The notes under the pieces were generated by a model, which saw only the letters and a list, made by a program, of their open reading frames with translations, was not told the origin of the DNA and ran no database searches. The translations under genes were made by a program, and so were the position numbers. From DATDRS01 sp035291605 (GTDB lineage: Bacteria; Chloroflexota; Anaerolineae; Anaerolineales; UBA6663), in NCBI GenBank assembly GCA_035291605.1, contig DATDRS010000033.1, positions 1 to 14,912 of the forward strand: a DNA stretch of 14,912 nt, read 5' to 3'. This document shows, one piece after another, positions 1 to 9,200 of this stretch. The first letter of the stretch is position 1, and the number at the start of each line of letters is the position of its first letter.

Positions 1-1
1 C

Positions 2-1024
2 TCCGATGGTCAGACGCTGTATGTCGTTCTGGCCGGCAGCGATCTGGTCGAGGTGGTTGACGTGTCTGATCCCGACCGGCCGCGCCTGGTCAAGTTCCTG
101 CCGGCCGGGAGAAACCCGCGTGGCCTGGCCCTCAGCCGTGACGGGCGGCGGGGATACGTGATGAGCTATCTCGCCCGGTCGGTCACCGTCCTCGACCTGG
201 AGAAACTGGAACCGATCGCCGAGGTGCCTGTCACCACCGAAACGCTCGATCCGGAAGTGCTGCGCGGGAAGACCCTCTTCAACAACGCCTCGAATCCCAG
301 GCTCAGTCAGGGATCGTGGATATCCTGCGCCAGCTGTCACCCCGACGGGGGCGCCGACAGTGTGACCTGGCTCTTTCCGGATGGCCCCCGTCAGACGCCC
401 GCCCTGTGGTATGCCGGGCAAACCAGGCCGTGGCACTGGTCGGCGGCGCTCGACGAGGCGCAGGACGTCGAAGAGACGATCCAATTGATCCAACACGGGC
501 TGGGCCTGGCCCCAGGGACCGATCCACCCCTTCTAGGGCCACCGAACGCCGGGCGCTCGGCGGACCTTGATGCGCTGGCCGCTTTTTTGGAGCGCGGCAT
601 TCGCCCGGCGATCCCACCGCCCCCGGCTGGCGACTTATCCCAGGGCCGCGGCCTGTTCCAGACGGCCGGCTGTGTTCAGTGCCACGGCGGGCCGAGGTGG
701 ACTTCGAGCGCCATGCCCGGCCCGGCCGGCACGCTCGACCCGGACGGCAACGGCATGGTGGACGCCGTGTTACGGGATGTGGATACACTCAATCCGCTCG
801 ACGTGCGCGGGGCAAGCGGGTTTGACCCGCCCTCACTGCTTGGCGTTGGGTTGACCGCGCCCTACCTGCACGACGGCTCAATGCCCACGCTGGAGGCGCT
901 GCTCGCTTCCGGGCATCCAGACCCACAAGGGAGCGGCAACAGCCTCCATGCTGAAGAAATTGCCGCCCTGGCGGCCTTCTTGCGCTCGATCGGGCGGGAC
1001 ACGCCGCCGATTGAAGCGCCGTGA
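2..1024 (+). CDS. YVTN beta-propeller / di-heme cytochrome c peroxidase-like protein (5' end cut by window)
   Basis: The reading frame is open to the left edge, so the gene begins outside the window; 340 residues are visible and a GTG at position 53 is only an internal Val. The N-terminal visible part reads like the last blades of a YVTN/NHL-type propeller (SDGQTLYVVLAG, VDVSDPDRPR, GLALSRDGRRGYV). It is followed by a cytochrome c module with two haem-attachment motifs: CASCH at 326-340 and CVQCH at 671-685. The end (APYLHDGSMPTLEALL) matches the C-terminal pattern of MauG/cytochrome c peroxidase-family proteins, where a Met or His near this position can serve as distal ligand. By family knowledge these are periplasmic or extracellular di-haem redox proteins; the substrate cannot be assigned. 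The stop TGA (1022-1024) lies 14 bases before the start of the next gene, suggesting one transcript. Peroxidase activity is not proven; propeller-fused CCP homologues are often uncharacterised. Confidence 0.85.
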   Translation, partial: SDGQTLYVVLAGSDLVEVVDVSDPDRPRLVKFLPAGRNPRGLALSRDGRRGYVMSYLARSVTVLDLEKLEPIAEVPVTTETLDPEVLRGKTLFNNASNPRLSQGSWISCASCHPDGGADSVTWLFPDGPRQTPALWYAGQTRPWHWSAALDEAQDVEETIQLIQHGLGLAPGTDPPLLGPPNAGRSADLDALAAFLERGIRPAIPPPPAGDLSQGRGLFQTAGCVQCHGGPRWTSSAMPGPAGTLDPDGNGMVDAVLRDVDTLNPLDVRGASGFDPPSLLGVGLTAPYLHDGSMPTLEALLASGHPDPQGSGNSLHAEEIAALAAFLRSIGRDTPPIEAP

Positions 1025-1026
1025 AG

Positions 1027-1032
1027 AGGAGG
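1027..1032 (+). promoter_or_regulatory. Shine-Dalgarno AGGAGG for the exported repeat protein
   Basis: A perfect AGGAGG lies six bases before the ATG at 1039. It decides the start: an in-frame GTG at 1021 overlaps the upstream stop codon but has no ribosome binding site of its own. The ATG at 1039 also begins a normal signal-peptide-like sequence with Lys/Arg in the first residues. Confidence 0.9.
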
Positions 1033-1038
1033 TGCTCT

Positions 1039-4000
1039 ATGCTAAAGCGAAGCGTGAAATACAGTGTCATTGCCGTCACGTTAGTCGTGGCGATGGCGGC
1101 GCAACCCCTGCGGCCGGCTGGCACCGTCACAGGGTTGACCGCTCGCCTGCCTGGGATCGCGGACGTTTCTTCTGCGTCGGCTCAAGGAACGACGGGATGC
1201 TACCTAATCTACCTTCCCCTGATTGCGAGGCAGCCATCCGGCTCTGCGGCCTCGACCGCCAACCCTACCAGCGCGCCCGCGTCCTTAGCCAACCTCACAC
1301 CCGGGCCGGAGTTCGCCATCATCAGCCCCGGGGAGGGCTGGACGGTCAGCGGCATGCTCTATTTCGCCGCCCAGCCCCTTAACTCGACCGGGGTTGACAG
1401 GGTGACCTTTAAGGCCGGTTCGACCGACCTGGGCACGGATTCAACCCCCCAGGATGGCTTCAAGGTCTTCCTGAACGCCAGCGCCTTCCCGGCCGGCCCG
1501 CTGCAGCTCACGGCCACCGCCAGCGGCCCCTGCGGCCAGTTGACCAGGACCGCCACTGTGAACGTCGTGCCCACCCCGCCCCAGAGCGCCACCGTGGGCT
1601 CGCAGGGCGGTGTGCTGGCCAGCCAGATCGGGAGCATCATCACCGTCCCGCCGGGCGGGGTGCCCGATGGGACCACGATTACCGTGACCGAAAAGACCCA
1701 GGCCGAAACCACGGCGGAACACGGCATTGATTGGGACGCCCTGGGCGTTACCTTCCTGGGGGCGCAAGAGGTGCAGTCGAGCGCCGTCTTCTCCAAGCCG
1801 TTGGGCGTGGCCTCCGCCGGTTTCGGCAACCGGGTGCAGCCGGGGCAGGTAGTAGTGAACTATATGATCGCGCCTGATGCAGATGGTGATGGTGTAGACG
1901 AACTCGTCGTGGTAAACACAGCCAGTGTCGCACCAAACAACGATGTCATCTCCGACCCGGTGCCCCAAATTATGCTCGAATCGGCTGCAACGACATCCAG
2001 TTCAAGCAGCGCCTCGCTTCGTACGTCGAGCGATGGAATTAGTGGCCAGCCGGGAACGATCATCAACATTACTGGTGGCGGATTTAACCCTGCTTCGATC
2101 TATGGCAATGTGGCAGTTTGGAAATCCTTAGTAGATGGCCAAATGTTTGAAACTATCGGTGTGGTCAAAATCTCCAATTCACCGGATGGCTCCCAACAGA
2201 TATTTTCAGCGGTAATACCGCCTTTATCCCCCGGTACCGCCGAGTTAACATTGCTTAATAAAAGCACAGGGTCTTCTGCAGGACCGGTCAGCTTAAATAT
2301 TGAGCCACCTTCGCCTCTAAGTGCACCACCAGAAAAAATAATCGATGATTGGTTTGCTTCGGTAATAACATTTACTCAAAATCTAACAACGACACCCGAT
2401 GGAGATATGTTCAAAAACGAGGCAGTAGATGCATTTGCTCACGCACGCGCTGAGTTTAATGAACTTGTTCAAACTGGAATTCCACCGGAGTTGGAAGAAG
2501 CATTAAGCGATGTTGCGTTAATGATTGAAAATTCCGGTGAGTTCAACGTTCAGTCAAGGCAGGGGTTGAGCAGTTTTATTATCCAAGGAACCCCTACTCC
2601 AACTGAGCGAATGGAATCTTTCCTTAATATTCTGGGCGGAGTTTGCGGTATATTGGCTGGACTTTCTGTTCCATTTCCCGCTGTTGCACCGGCTGCTGGA
2701 GGGTGCGTGTTTGGTTGGGGACAGGTTTATACTATTTGGTATACCTGTAAGCTCTTAGAGATAGATTGTGGTGCTTTTGGTCCCCCTCCCCCCTCCCAAA
2801 CCAACTCCGGCAGGGGCCCCACCGGCATGGGCTCCGCGCCGCCACCCGGCGGCAACGGCGCTGGCAATGCCTCAGGGCCTCCGCCGGGTGGTTGTTGCAG
2901 CCCGATAGGAGCTCCGATCGACGAGCAGCCTGGGCGCAGTAAAGTCAGTCAAATTGCGGGCTTCTTCGACCAACCGCCGGGGCGCTACGTGATCAAAGTG
3001 CTTTCCGGTGGTTCAGCCATCCCCTTTAGCGGCCTGACCGACGCCGGCGGCTACTTCTTCGTCCCGTTCATCCCTCAAGGCGAACCCTTTACCGCCGTCG
3101 CCATTGACACTCTGACCGGCCAGTTCCGCACGTTTGAGGGAATCGGTCCCGCTACAGGCGAGTCCGTGTTCATGTTCTTCGACTTCCTGAGCGAGGATGG
3201 AACAGTCGGTACCATCTCCTGGGACGGCGGCGGCGACGGCGTCTCCTGGCACGATCCCCTCAACTGGAGCACCGATACCCTGCCGACGATTACTGACACT
3301 GTCACCATCAACGTCCCCGGAAACATCACCGTTACCCACTCCCTTAGCGCCACTTCGATCATCAGCCTCCACAGCCAGGAGGCCATCGTCCTCTCCGGTG
3401 GATCACTGTCCATTGACCTCGCGTCAGAGATCAATAACACCTTCACCCTCAGCGGCGGCACGCTTGACGGCGCCGGTACCATTACCAGCACCGGCACATT
3501 AACCTGGACGGGCGGCACGATGAGCGGGTTGGGACGCACCATCGCCAACGGCGGATTGGTCATCAGCGGCGGTGTGACCAAGCTCCTTTCGGGCCGCACC
3601 CTCGACAGCCCCGGCACCGCCACCTGGAGCAGCACGGGCCCCCTCAACCTCCGCTTTGGGGCGGCCTTCAACAACCTGCCCGGGGCCACGTTCGAGGTCC
3701 AGAACGACGCGTTGTTCTTCTCGAGCGGCACCGCGGTTAGTGAGTTCAACAATAATGGCGTGGTGAACGTGCAAACAGGCACACTGAGCCTGGCCGTAAA
3801 CGGGGGGACTAGCACCGGTAGTTTCAACGTGGCGGCGGGGGCCGCCCTGAACTTCAGCAGCGGGACACACACGCTTGACGGGAGCGCGAGCATCACTAGC
3901 TCAGGCACCGTGAGCTTCACCAGCGGTACTGTGAACTTTAATGGCACCCACACCATCGCTGGTACGGCAGCCCTCAGCGGTGGTGGAACGATTTCGGGGA

Positions 4001-6192
4001 CCGGCACCCTGACCGTCACCGGCCTGCTGACCTGGACAAGTGGCACGATGAGTGGCTCGGGGCGCACTATAGCCAACGGTGAGCTGAATATCAGCGGCGC
4101 TTTCAGCAAGTTCCTCTCGGGCCGCACGCTCGACAACGCCGGGGCCGCCACCTGGAGTGACACGGGCAACATTTGGGGCAGTGGCGGGAGTGGAGGCGTC
4201 ATCAATAACCTGCCCGGCGCCACCTTCGAGGTCCGGAACGACACAGCCTTCATCGGCTTCAACGCGACATTCAACAACGCTGGCACCCTTATCAAATCTG
4301 CCGGGACCGGCACGACGCAAATCGACGGCGTCTTCAACAACAGTGGCACGGTGGACGTGCAAAGTGGGACGCTGCAACTACGAAACGGGGGCACGAGCAG
4401 CGGCACGTTCGAGGGAGCGGAGGGTACCACCCTGAACTTCAGCAGGGGAACGCACACCCTGGAGGCGAGTGCGAGCGTCAGCTTCCCGGATGTGATCTTC
4501 AGCGGTGGCACGGTCAACCTCGCCGGCGCCTACACCGTCAGCGGCAGCACCAGCGTGACCGGCGGCACCGCCAACTTCAATCCTGGCGCCACCGTGAGCA
4601 ACGTGGGCAGCTCGCTCACCATCAACGCAGGCACGGCCAACTTTAACAGCGGCGACCCCATCACGACGACGACAGTCGTCCTCTCCGGTGGCGGCACGCT
4701 GACTGGGACGAGTGACATCATCTCCACCGGCGTGATTTCCTGGACGGGCGGTACGATGAGCGGTTCGGGGAAAACCATCGCCAACGGCGCGCTGGAAATT
4801 GGCAGCCTTCCCGGCTCAGGTGGCAAGAGCCTCAATGCCCGCACCCTGGAGAACAATGGAGCCGCGACCTGGAGCGCGGGCGACATTTTTGGCTTTAGCG
4901 CGGCTACTCTGATTAACAGTACCAGCGGGTCTTTCAACATCGCCACGGATGACGATCTCTTCTATCACAGCGGGGGACGACCGTCCTTCACCAACGAGGG
5001 GATCGTGACTAAATCCTCTGGAAGTGGCAGCACCTCCATTAGCTTCGCTTTCAACAACAACGGGACGGTGAATGTGGTCTCTGGAACCCTAAGTCTGGAC
5101 GGCGGAGGTAATAGTGCTGGCGCGTTCGGAGTTCAAGCCGGGGCAGCTCAGGGTTTCCGTAGCACGATCTACAATTTGGAGGCCGGCTCGTCGGTAACCG
5201 GGACAGGCGCTGTGCAGATTAGTGTAGGGACCGTCAACATTTCAGGCACCTACAGCCTGACAGGGATCACGGAGGTAACCGGCGGCACGGCTAACTTTGC
5301 CGTTGATGCTGGTACCGGCGCATTGAACCTGTCCGGCGGCACGCTGACCGGGAACGGCACGCTGACCGCCACCGGCCTGATCACCTGGACGGGTAGCACA
5401 ATGAGCGGATCGGGTCGCACGGTTGCCAACGGCGGGCTGACGATCAGCGGCGGCGGGATCAAGTTCCTCGCGGGCAGGGCACTGGACAACGCGGGGGCCG
5501 CCACCTGGACGACTGGCGCGGGCAGCCTCAGTCTCAGCGGCGGGGCGGTCTTCAACAACCTGCTCGGGGCCACCTTCGACGTGCAGAACGACACGTCCTT
5601 GTTCGGCGGCACCTTCGGGATGTTCAACAACGCCGGCGCCTTCATCAAGTCCGCTGGCGCCGGCACGAACTTCGTCGGCGTCCCCTTCACCAATACCGGC
5701 ACGGTCACCGGGCAGACCGGGGCGCTGAACTTCTCCAGTGGCTACACCCAAATCACAGGCACGACCAGCCTGAGCGGCGGCAACATTGCCGCCAGTGGTG
5801 TGCTCAAAATTCAGGGTGGCAGCCTGTCCGGCGCCGGCATCGTCACCGCCACCGTTGCTATCACCGGCCAGGTCAATCCTGGCGGTGTGGGCGCGTCTGG
5901 GGTCATCACCATCACGGGCAACTACGCCCAGGCCCCGGCGGGCACGCTGAATATCGAATTAGGCGGCCTCACCGCCGGCACCCAGTATGACCAGCTTAAG
6001 ATCAGCAGTACGGCAACTCTTAGCGGCACCCTCGACGTCAGCCTGATCGGCGGCTTCGCGCCCGGCAGCGGCAATAGCTTCCAGGTCATGACCTATGGCT
6101 CTCGCACCGGCCTGTTCGCGATCATTGACGGCCACGGCCAGAACTACACGGCGAACTACAATGCTAACGATTTGACGCTCGTGGCGCAGTGA
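1039..6192 (+). CDS. Large exported multidomain protein with four beta-helix-type repeats
   Basis: The protein has 1717 residues from the ATG at 1039. Residues 1-22 form a positively charged, hydrophobic export signal (MLKRSVKYSVIAVTLVVAMA). YLPLIAR at 58-64 is a Chloroflexota exported-protein motif. In order I see an Ig-like region (about 90-180), a ZU5-like segment (about 185-290), an IPT/TIG-like domain (about 335-420), a predicted helical stretch (about 430-510), a hydrophobic segment with four Cys (C536, C556, C570, C577) and a Pro/Gly-rich linker (about 582-625). Next is a carboxypeptidase-regulatory-like beta sandwich (about 630-715), a WDGGGDGVSW entry motif with W728, and four long Gly/Thr/Ser-rich repeats (about 805-1600). 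The end (YDQLKISSTATLSGTLDVSL) resembles the C-terminal region of autotransporter-like and PEP-CTERM passenger proteins, but no membrane barrel or sorting tail is seen. It is probably a surface or extracellular adhesion/structural protein; no enzymatic motif was recognised. Codons 270-580 are unusually AT-rich. Confidence 0.85.
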   Translation: MLKRSVKYSVIAVTLVVAMAAQPLRPAGTVTGLTARLPGIADVSSASAQGTTGCYLIYLPLIARQPSGSAASTANPTSAPASLANLTPGPEFAIISPGEGWTVSGMLYFAAQPLNSTGVDRVTFKAGSTDLGTDSTPQDGFKVFLNASAFPAGPLQLTATASGPCGQLTRTATVNVVPTPPQSATVGSQGGVLASQIGSIITVPPGGVPDGTTITVTEKTQAETTAEHGIDWDALGVTFLGAQEVQSSAVFSKPLGVASAGFGNRVQPGQVVVNYMIAPDADGDGVDELVVVNTASVAPNNDVISDPVPQIMLESAATTSSSSSASLRTSSDGISGQPGTIINITGGGFNPASIYGNVAVWKSLVDGQMFETIGVVKISNSPDGSQQIFSAVIPPLSPGTAELTLLNKSTGSSAGPVSLNIEPPSPLSAPPEKIIDDWFASVITFTQNLTTTPDGDMFKNEAVDAFAHARAEFNELVQTGIPPELEEALSDVALMIENSGEFNVQSRQGLSSFIIQGTPTPTERMESFLNILGGVCGILAGLSVPFPAVAPAAGGCVFGWGQVYTIWYTCKLLEIDCGAFGPPPPSQTNSGRGPTGMGSAPPPGGNGAGNASGPPPGGCCSPIGAPIDEQPGRSKVSQIAGFFDQPPGRYVIKVLSGGSAIPFSGLTDAGGYFFVPFIPQGEPFTAVAIDTLTGQFRTFEGIGPATGESVFMFFDFLSEDGTVGTISWDGGGDGVSWHDPLNWSTDTLPTITDTVTINVPGNITVTHSLSATSIISLHSQEAIVLSGGSLSIDLASEINNTFTLSGGTLDGAGTITSTGTLTWTGGTMSGLGRTIANGGLVISGGVTKLLSGRTLDSPGTATWSSTGPLNLRFGAAFNNLPGATFEVQNDALFFSSGTAVSEFNNNGVVNVQTGTLSLAVNGGTSTGSFNVAAGAALNFSSGTHTLDGSASITSSGTVSFTSGTVNFNGTHTIAGTAALSGGGTISGTGTLTVTGLLTWTSGTMSGSGRTIANGELNISGAFSKFLSGRTLDNAGAATWSDTGNIWGSGGSGGVINNLPGATFEVRNDTAFIGFNATFNNAGTLIKSAGTGTTQIDGVFNNSGTVDVQSGTLQLRNGGTSSGTFEGAEGTTLNFSRGTHTLEASASVSFPDVIFSGGTVNLAGAYTVSGSTSVTGGTANFNPGATVSNVGSSLTINAGTANFNSGDPITTTTVVLSGGGTLTGTSDIISTGVISWTGGTMSGSGKTIANGALEIGSLPGSGGKSLNARTLENNGAATWSAGDIFGFSAATLINSTSGSFNIATDDDLFYHSGGRPSFTNEGIVTKSSGSGSTSISFAFNNNGTVNVVSGTLSLDGGGNSAGAFGVQAGAAQGFRSTIYNLEAGSSVTGTGAVQISVGTVNISGTYSLTGITEVTGGTANFAVDAGTGALNLSGGTLTGNGTLTATGLITWTGSTMSGSGRTVANGGLTISGGGIKFLAGRALDNAGAATWTTGAGSLSLSGGAVFNNLLGATFDVQNDTSLFGGTFGMFNNAGAFIKSAGAGTNFVGVPFTNTGTVTGQTGALNFSSGYTQITGTTSLSGGNIAASGVLKIQGGSLSGAGIVTATVAITGQVNPGGVGASGVITITGNYAQAPAGTLNIELGGLTAGTQYDQLKISSTATLSGTLDVSLIGGFAPGSGNSFQVMTYGSRTGLFAIIDGHGQNYTANYNANDLTLVAQ
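1846..2780 (+). other. AT-rich compositional island inside the exported-protein gene
   Basis: Hand counts on single 60-base lines give 37% GC at 2341-2400, 42% at 2521-2580 and 47% at 2281-2340. The same gene has 73% at 1501-1560 and 77% at 2821-2880. The change begins at about 1846 and ends at about 2780, just before a C-rich run. The reading frame stays open throughout, and the segment encodes the end of the ZU5-like part, the IPT/TIG-like domain and the four-Cys hydrophobic stretch. There is no transposase, inverted repeat or target-site duplication, so this looks like a swapped-in or differently evolving protein segment rather than an insertion sequence. Boundaries are approximate. Confidence 0.75.
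3451..5829 (+). repeat. Four degenerate protein-coding repeats (beta-helix type) in the exported protein
   Basis: Four tandem units start near 3451, 3973, 4681 and 5329 (residues about 805, 979, 1215 and 1431). Each opens with a Gly-rich segment (SGGTLxGxGTITxTG) and continues to WTGGTMSGSGRTIANG, then FLSGRTLDNAGAATW. Later in each unit are FNN-G-TxxVxxGTLxL motifs. The conserved Trp-Thr core occurs at about 3502, 4030, 4738 and 5383, so unit length varies (528, 708, 645 bp). The units are clearly homologous at DNA level in the core but diverged elsewhere, which suggests old duplication. Such Gly/Thr/Ser/Asn repeats usually fold as right-handed beta-helices on the cell surface; the fold here is inferred. 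Confidence 0.8.
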
Positions 6193-6220
6193 AGCCGCTT
6201 TAATCAGCGCGCTCCCGGCA

Positions 6221-9200
6221 TCATTCGCCTCTCACTGCCGCACGCACCTCGGGCAAGTTGAGGAAGGTGGCGCGCAGGGCATCGTCAAGGTGGGACGCGA
6301 TGTACTCGATGATGTGCCGCGCCTGATTGCGCAGGTCTTCCGCTTTAGCCGCGCCGCCGCTCCGGGCCTCGATCTCGCTCAAAGCCATCAGGATCGGCCA
6401 CAGACTGCGCCGGGACCCGAGGGCCTCGGCCTGCATCCGCGCTTCTTCTAACAACGGACGGGCCAGGCCCATTTGGCCTTGAGCCAGCAAGACTGTGGCT
6501 TTGAGATACAGCCCGTCGGGGACGAAGGGCCGAAAGCCCAGACTGTGGATCTTGGCGATCATCTCGTCGGCGAGGGTCAGGGCGCGAGCATAATCCGAAT
6601 GGGCGAGCGCTAACTCGGCCTCGGTCTGGGTCAGCGGGACGAGGAAGGCGTAGCTCACATGGGGAAGGTTGGCATCCGCCGTCAGGACTTGACCCGCCGT
6701 CTGACGGGCGGCCTCGGCGGCGGGCCAATCGCCATTGAGGAAGTGCAGGCGGGCCAGCGCGGCCAGCGCCAGTGGACTCCAGGCAGGCCTCATCTTGCGG
6801 GCGCAGGTGAGGGCCGCCTCCGCCGCCTCCAGCCCGCGCGCGAAGGCTCCGACCGCGCCATACACGTAGGCCAGCATCGAGCGAATAGAGATGAGGGCGA
6901 CCATGTGCTCGACCTGCTCAGCCAATTGGATGGCTTCCTCCATGACGGCAATCGCGGCCCCGTACTCGCCCATCTCCCAATACGCCGGGCCGATCAACAT
7001 GCGGCTGTTGGCCTGGCCCCACACGTTGCCGATGGACTGGCTGAGGGCGTAGGCCTCGTCGGAAGCCGCAACGACACCTGCATAGTCGCCGGCGACCAGA
7101 TGAAATTGAGACGAGCGGGCCAGGTTGTCTGAAAGCATCGGCAGGTTGCCCAGTTCGCGCCACAAGTCGCGCGCTTCGACCTGCACCGCCTGCGCCGCCG
7201 CCCGATCCCCCATCGCCCAGTAAACGCCGATCAGGTCATTCAACGTAAACGCCATCTGCTCGCGCAGATTCAATTCGCGCGCAATCGCCAGCGATTGCTC
7301 GCCGTAGGCCTGGGCCTCTCGCGCTCGCCCAGACATCCCGTTGAGCCACAGCAAGTTCCACAGGATGCGCGCCTCGGCCGCGCGGTCGCCGAGCTCACGC
7401 GCCAGGGCCAGCGCCTGCTCTGAGAGTCGTTGGGCGCGCTCGGCGTCGTGCTCGGGGCTGGGCGTTGCATGGATCGTCGCGCGCAGCATCAGGGCGGAGA
7501 GTTCCAACGGGCGGTCGCCGATCGCACGCGCGACGGCTTCCATCTCGGCGTAATTGTCCAACGCCTCACGGTAGTGAGCGTTGAGTTCCAGCGCGCGCCC
7601 ACGCCGTGAAAACAGATGCTGCAACGCCTCGCGGCCTGCCGCGCCAGCCTGTTTAGCCATCTCCAGCGCGCGCGTGTAGTGGGCCGCGGCTTCGGTATTG
7701 GCATACAGGCGATACGCCGCATCGCCCGCCAGGGTGTAGTATGTCTGCGCCCGCTCGTCCCCGGCCAGGTAGAAGTGATGCCCTAGCAGGCCCGCGTACG
7801 CCTCCAGCCGGTCGGTCATCAAGGTCTCCAATGCTTCGCCCACCCGGCGATGAAACTCGCGGCGGCGTTTGATCAAAATCGAATTATAGGCGGCCTCATG
7901 CGTCAGCGCGTGGCGAAAGGCGTATTCTGGTTCGGGCTGGCGGGCGGTCTCACGAATCAGGTCAGCCCGTTGCAGCGTGCGCAAGTGTTTATCCAGGTTG
8001 GCCTGCGGCCCGCTGACGGATCTCAGTACGCGGTAATAAAACGAGCGGCCAATCACCGAGGCCAACTGCAAGATGCGGCGCGTTTCCTCCTCCAGCCGGT
8101 CAATGCGCGCCGTGAGCAGCGTTTGCAGACTATCGGGGATGACGATGCGCTCCGGGTCTACGTCGGCGGCGGCCCGCCACGCGCCGTCGTCGCGCACAAT
8201 CACACCCCGGTCTATCAGCGCGCGCACAATTTCCTCCATGTAAAAAGGGTTGCCCTCCGTGCGCTGGAGGATGCTTTGACGCAGCAGGGAGGGCAGGTGG
8301 GTCATGGCCGGGAGATGTTCGATCAACGTCTGGCTGGCCTCCGCCGAGAGGGGATCAAGCGTCAGTTCGGTGTAGCGATGATGGTAGTCGCGCTCGGCGG
8401 TTTGCTTGACCTGCCACGCCGGACTCTGGCGGTCGGGGCGGAACGCACACAGGAAAAAAATGGGCGCGTCATCGGCGAGTTGGAATAGGTGCAAGAGCAA
8501 TTCAACTGAAGCCGGGTCGGCCCAATGCAGATCGTCAAAGGCGACCACCAACGGCCCGGTCAAAGCCTCGGCGCGCGTCATCTGAAGCATGGCCTCGAAC
8601 AGTTCGCGTTTGAGGGCTTCACCCTCGAGCGGCGTCTGGGTGGAAAGCGTCAGCAGCACCTCGAAGACGCGGATCAAGCGATCACGTTGTTCGGGCGCAG
8701 CGCCCCTCGCGGCGGCCACCCGCTCGCGCACGACACCCCAGGCGTCGGCCTCCGTGGTTCCGGTGAGATAGCGGAAGACTTGCCGGAAGAGTCCATAGGG
8801 GCGCGTGGTTTCGTGGGACACGCCCTGCGCTTCAGCCCACGCGCGCACCGCGCCAAAGGGCGCCGCAGCGTTTGGCGGGAGAGCGGCTTGCCACGCGGCG
8901 CGCAGTTCTTGAACCAGGCGGCTCTTACCCAGCCCGGCCTCGCCCAGCAGGCAGACGATGCGCCCGTGTCCCTGCCCCACTTCGGCAATCAATCGCCGCA
9001 GTTCGGCCATCTCCCGCTCACGCCCGACGAGCGGCGTCTCCCAGCCCTCGATCCCGCGCACGCGACCGGGTTGCGTCTTCACGCCCAGGACACGAAAGGC
9101 GGGCACTGGCTCGCTCTTGCCTTTGACCTCGATGCCGCCCAGGTCTTCGCACTCGAACAACGGCGCGACGAGTTTATAAGTGTCGCCAGTGATCTGCACT

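Noticed and set aside
1021..1038. GTG at 1021 as start of the exported protein
   Set aside because: It overlaps the previous stop codon and has no Shine-Dalgarno, whereas AGGAGG sits six bases before the ATG at 1039.
1846..2780. AT-rich island as an inserted insertion sequence or prophage remnant
   Set aside because: The frame of the host gene runs through unbroken and encodes domain-like sequence; no transposase, integrase or flanking repeat is visible.
3075..4517. A 480-codon open frame on the minus strand opposite the exported repeat protein
   Set aside because: Its translation is Pro/Val/Leu-rich and mirrors the Gly/Thr codons of the + strand repeats; the + frame has the signal peptide, domains and ribosome site, so this is a shadow.
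6186..6238. Inverted repeat GCAGTGA / TCACTGC spanning the convergent gene ends as a bidirectional terminator
   Set aside because: The stem is only seven base pairs with a loop of about 39 bases and no T-tract; the 28-base gap between the genes shows no better hairpin.
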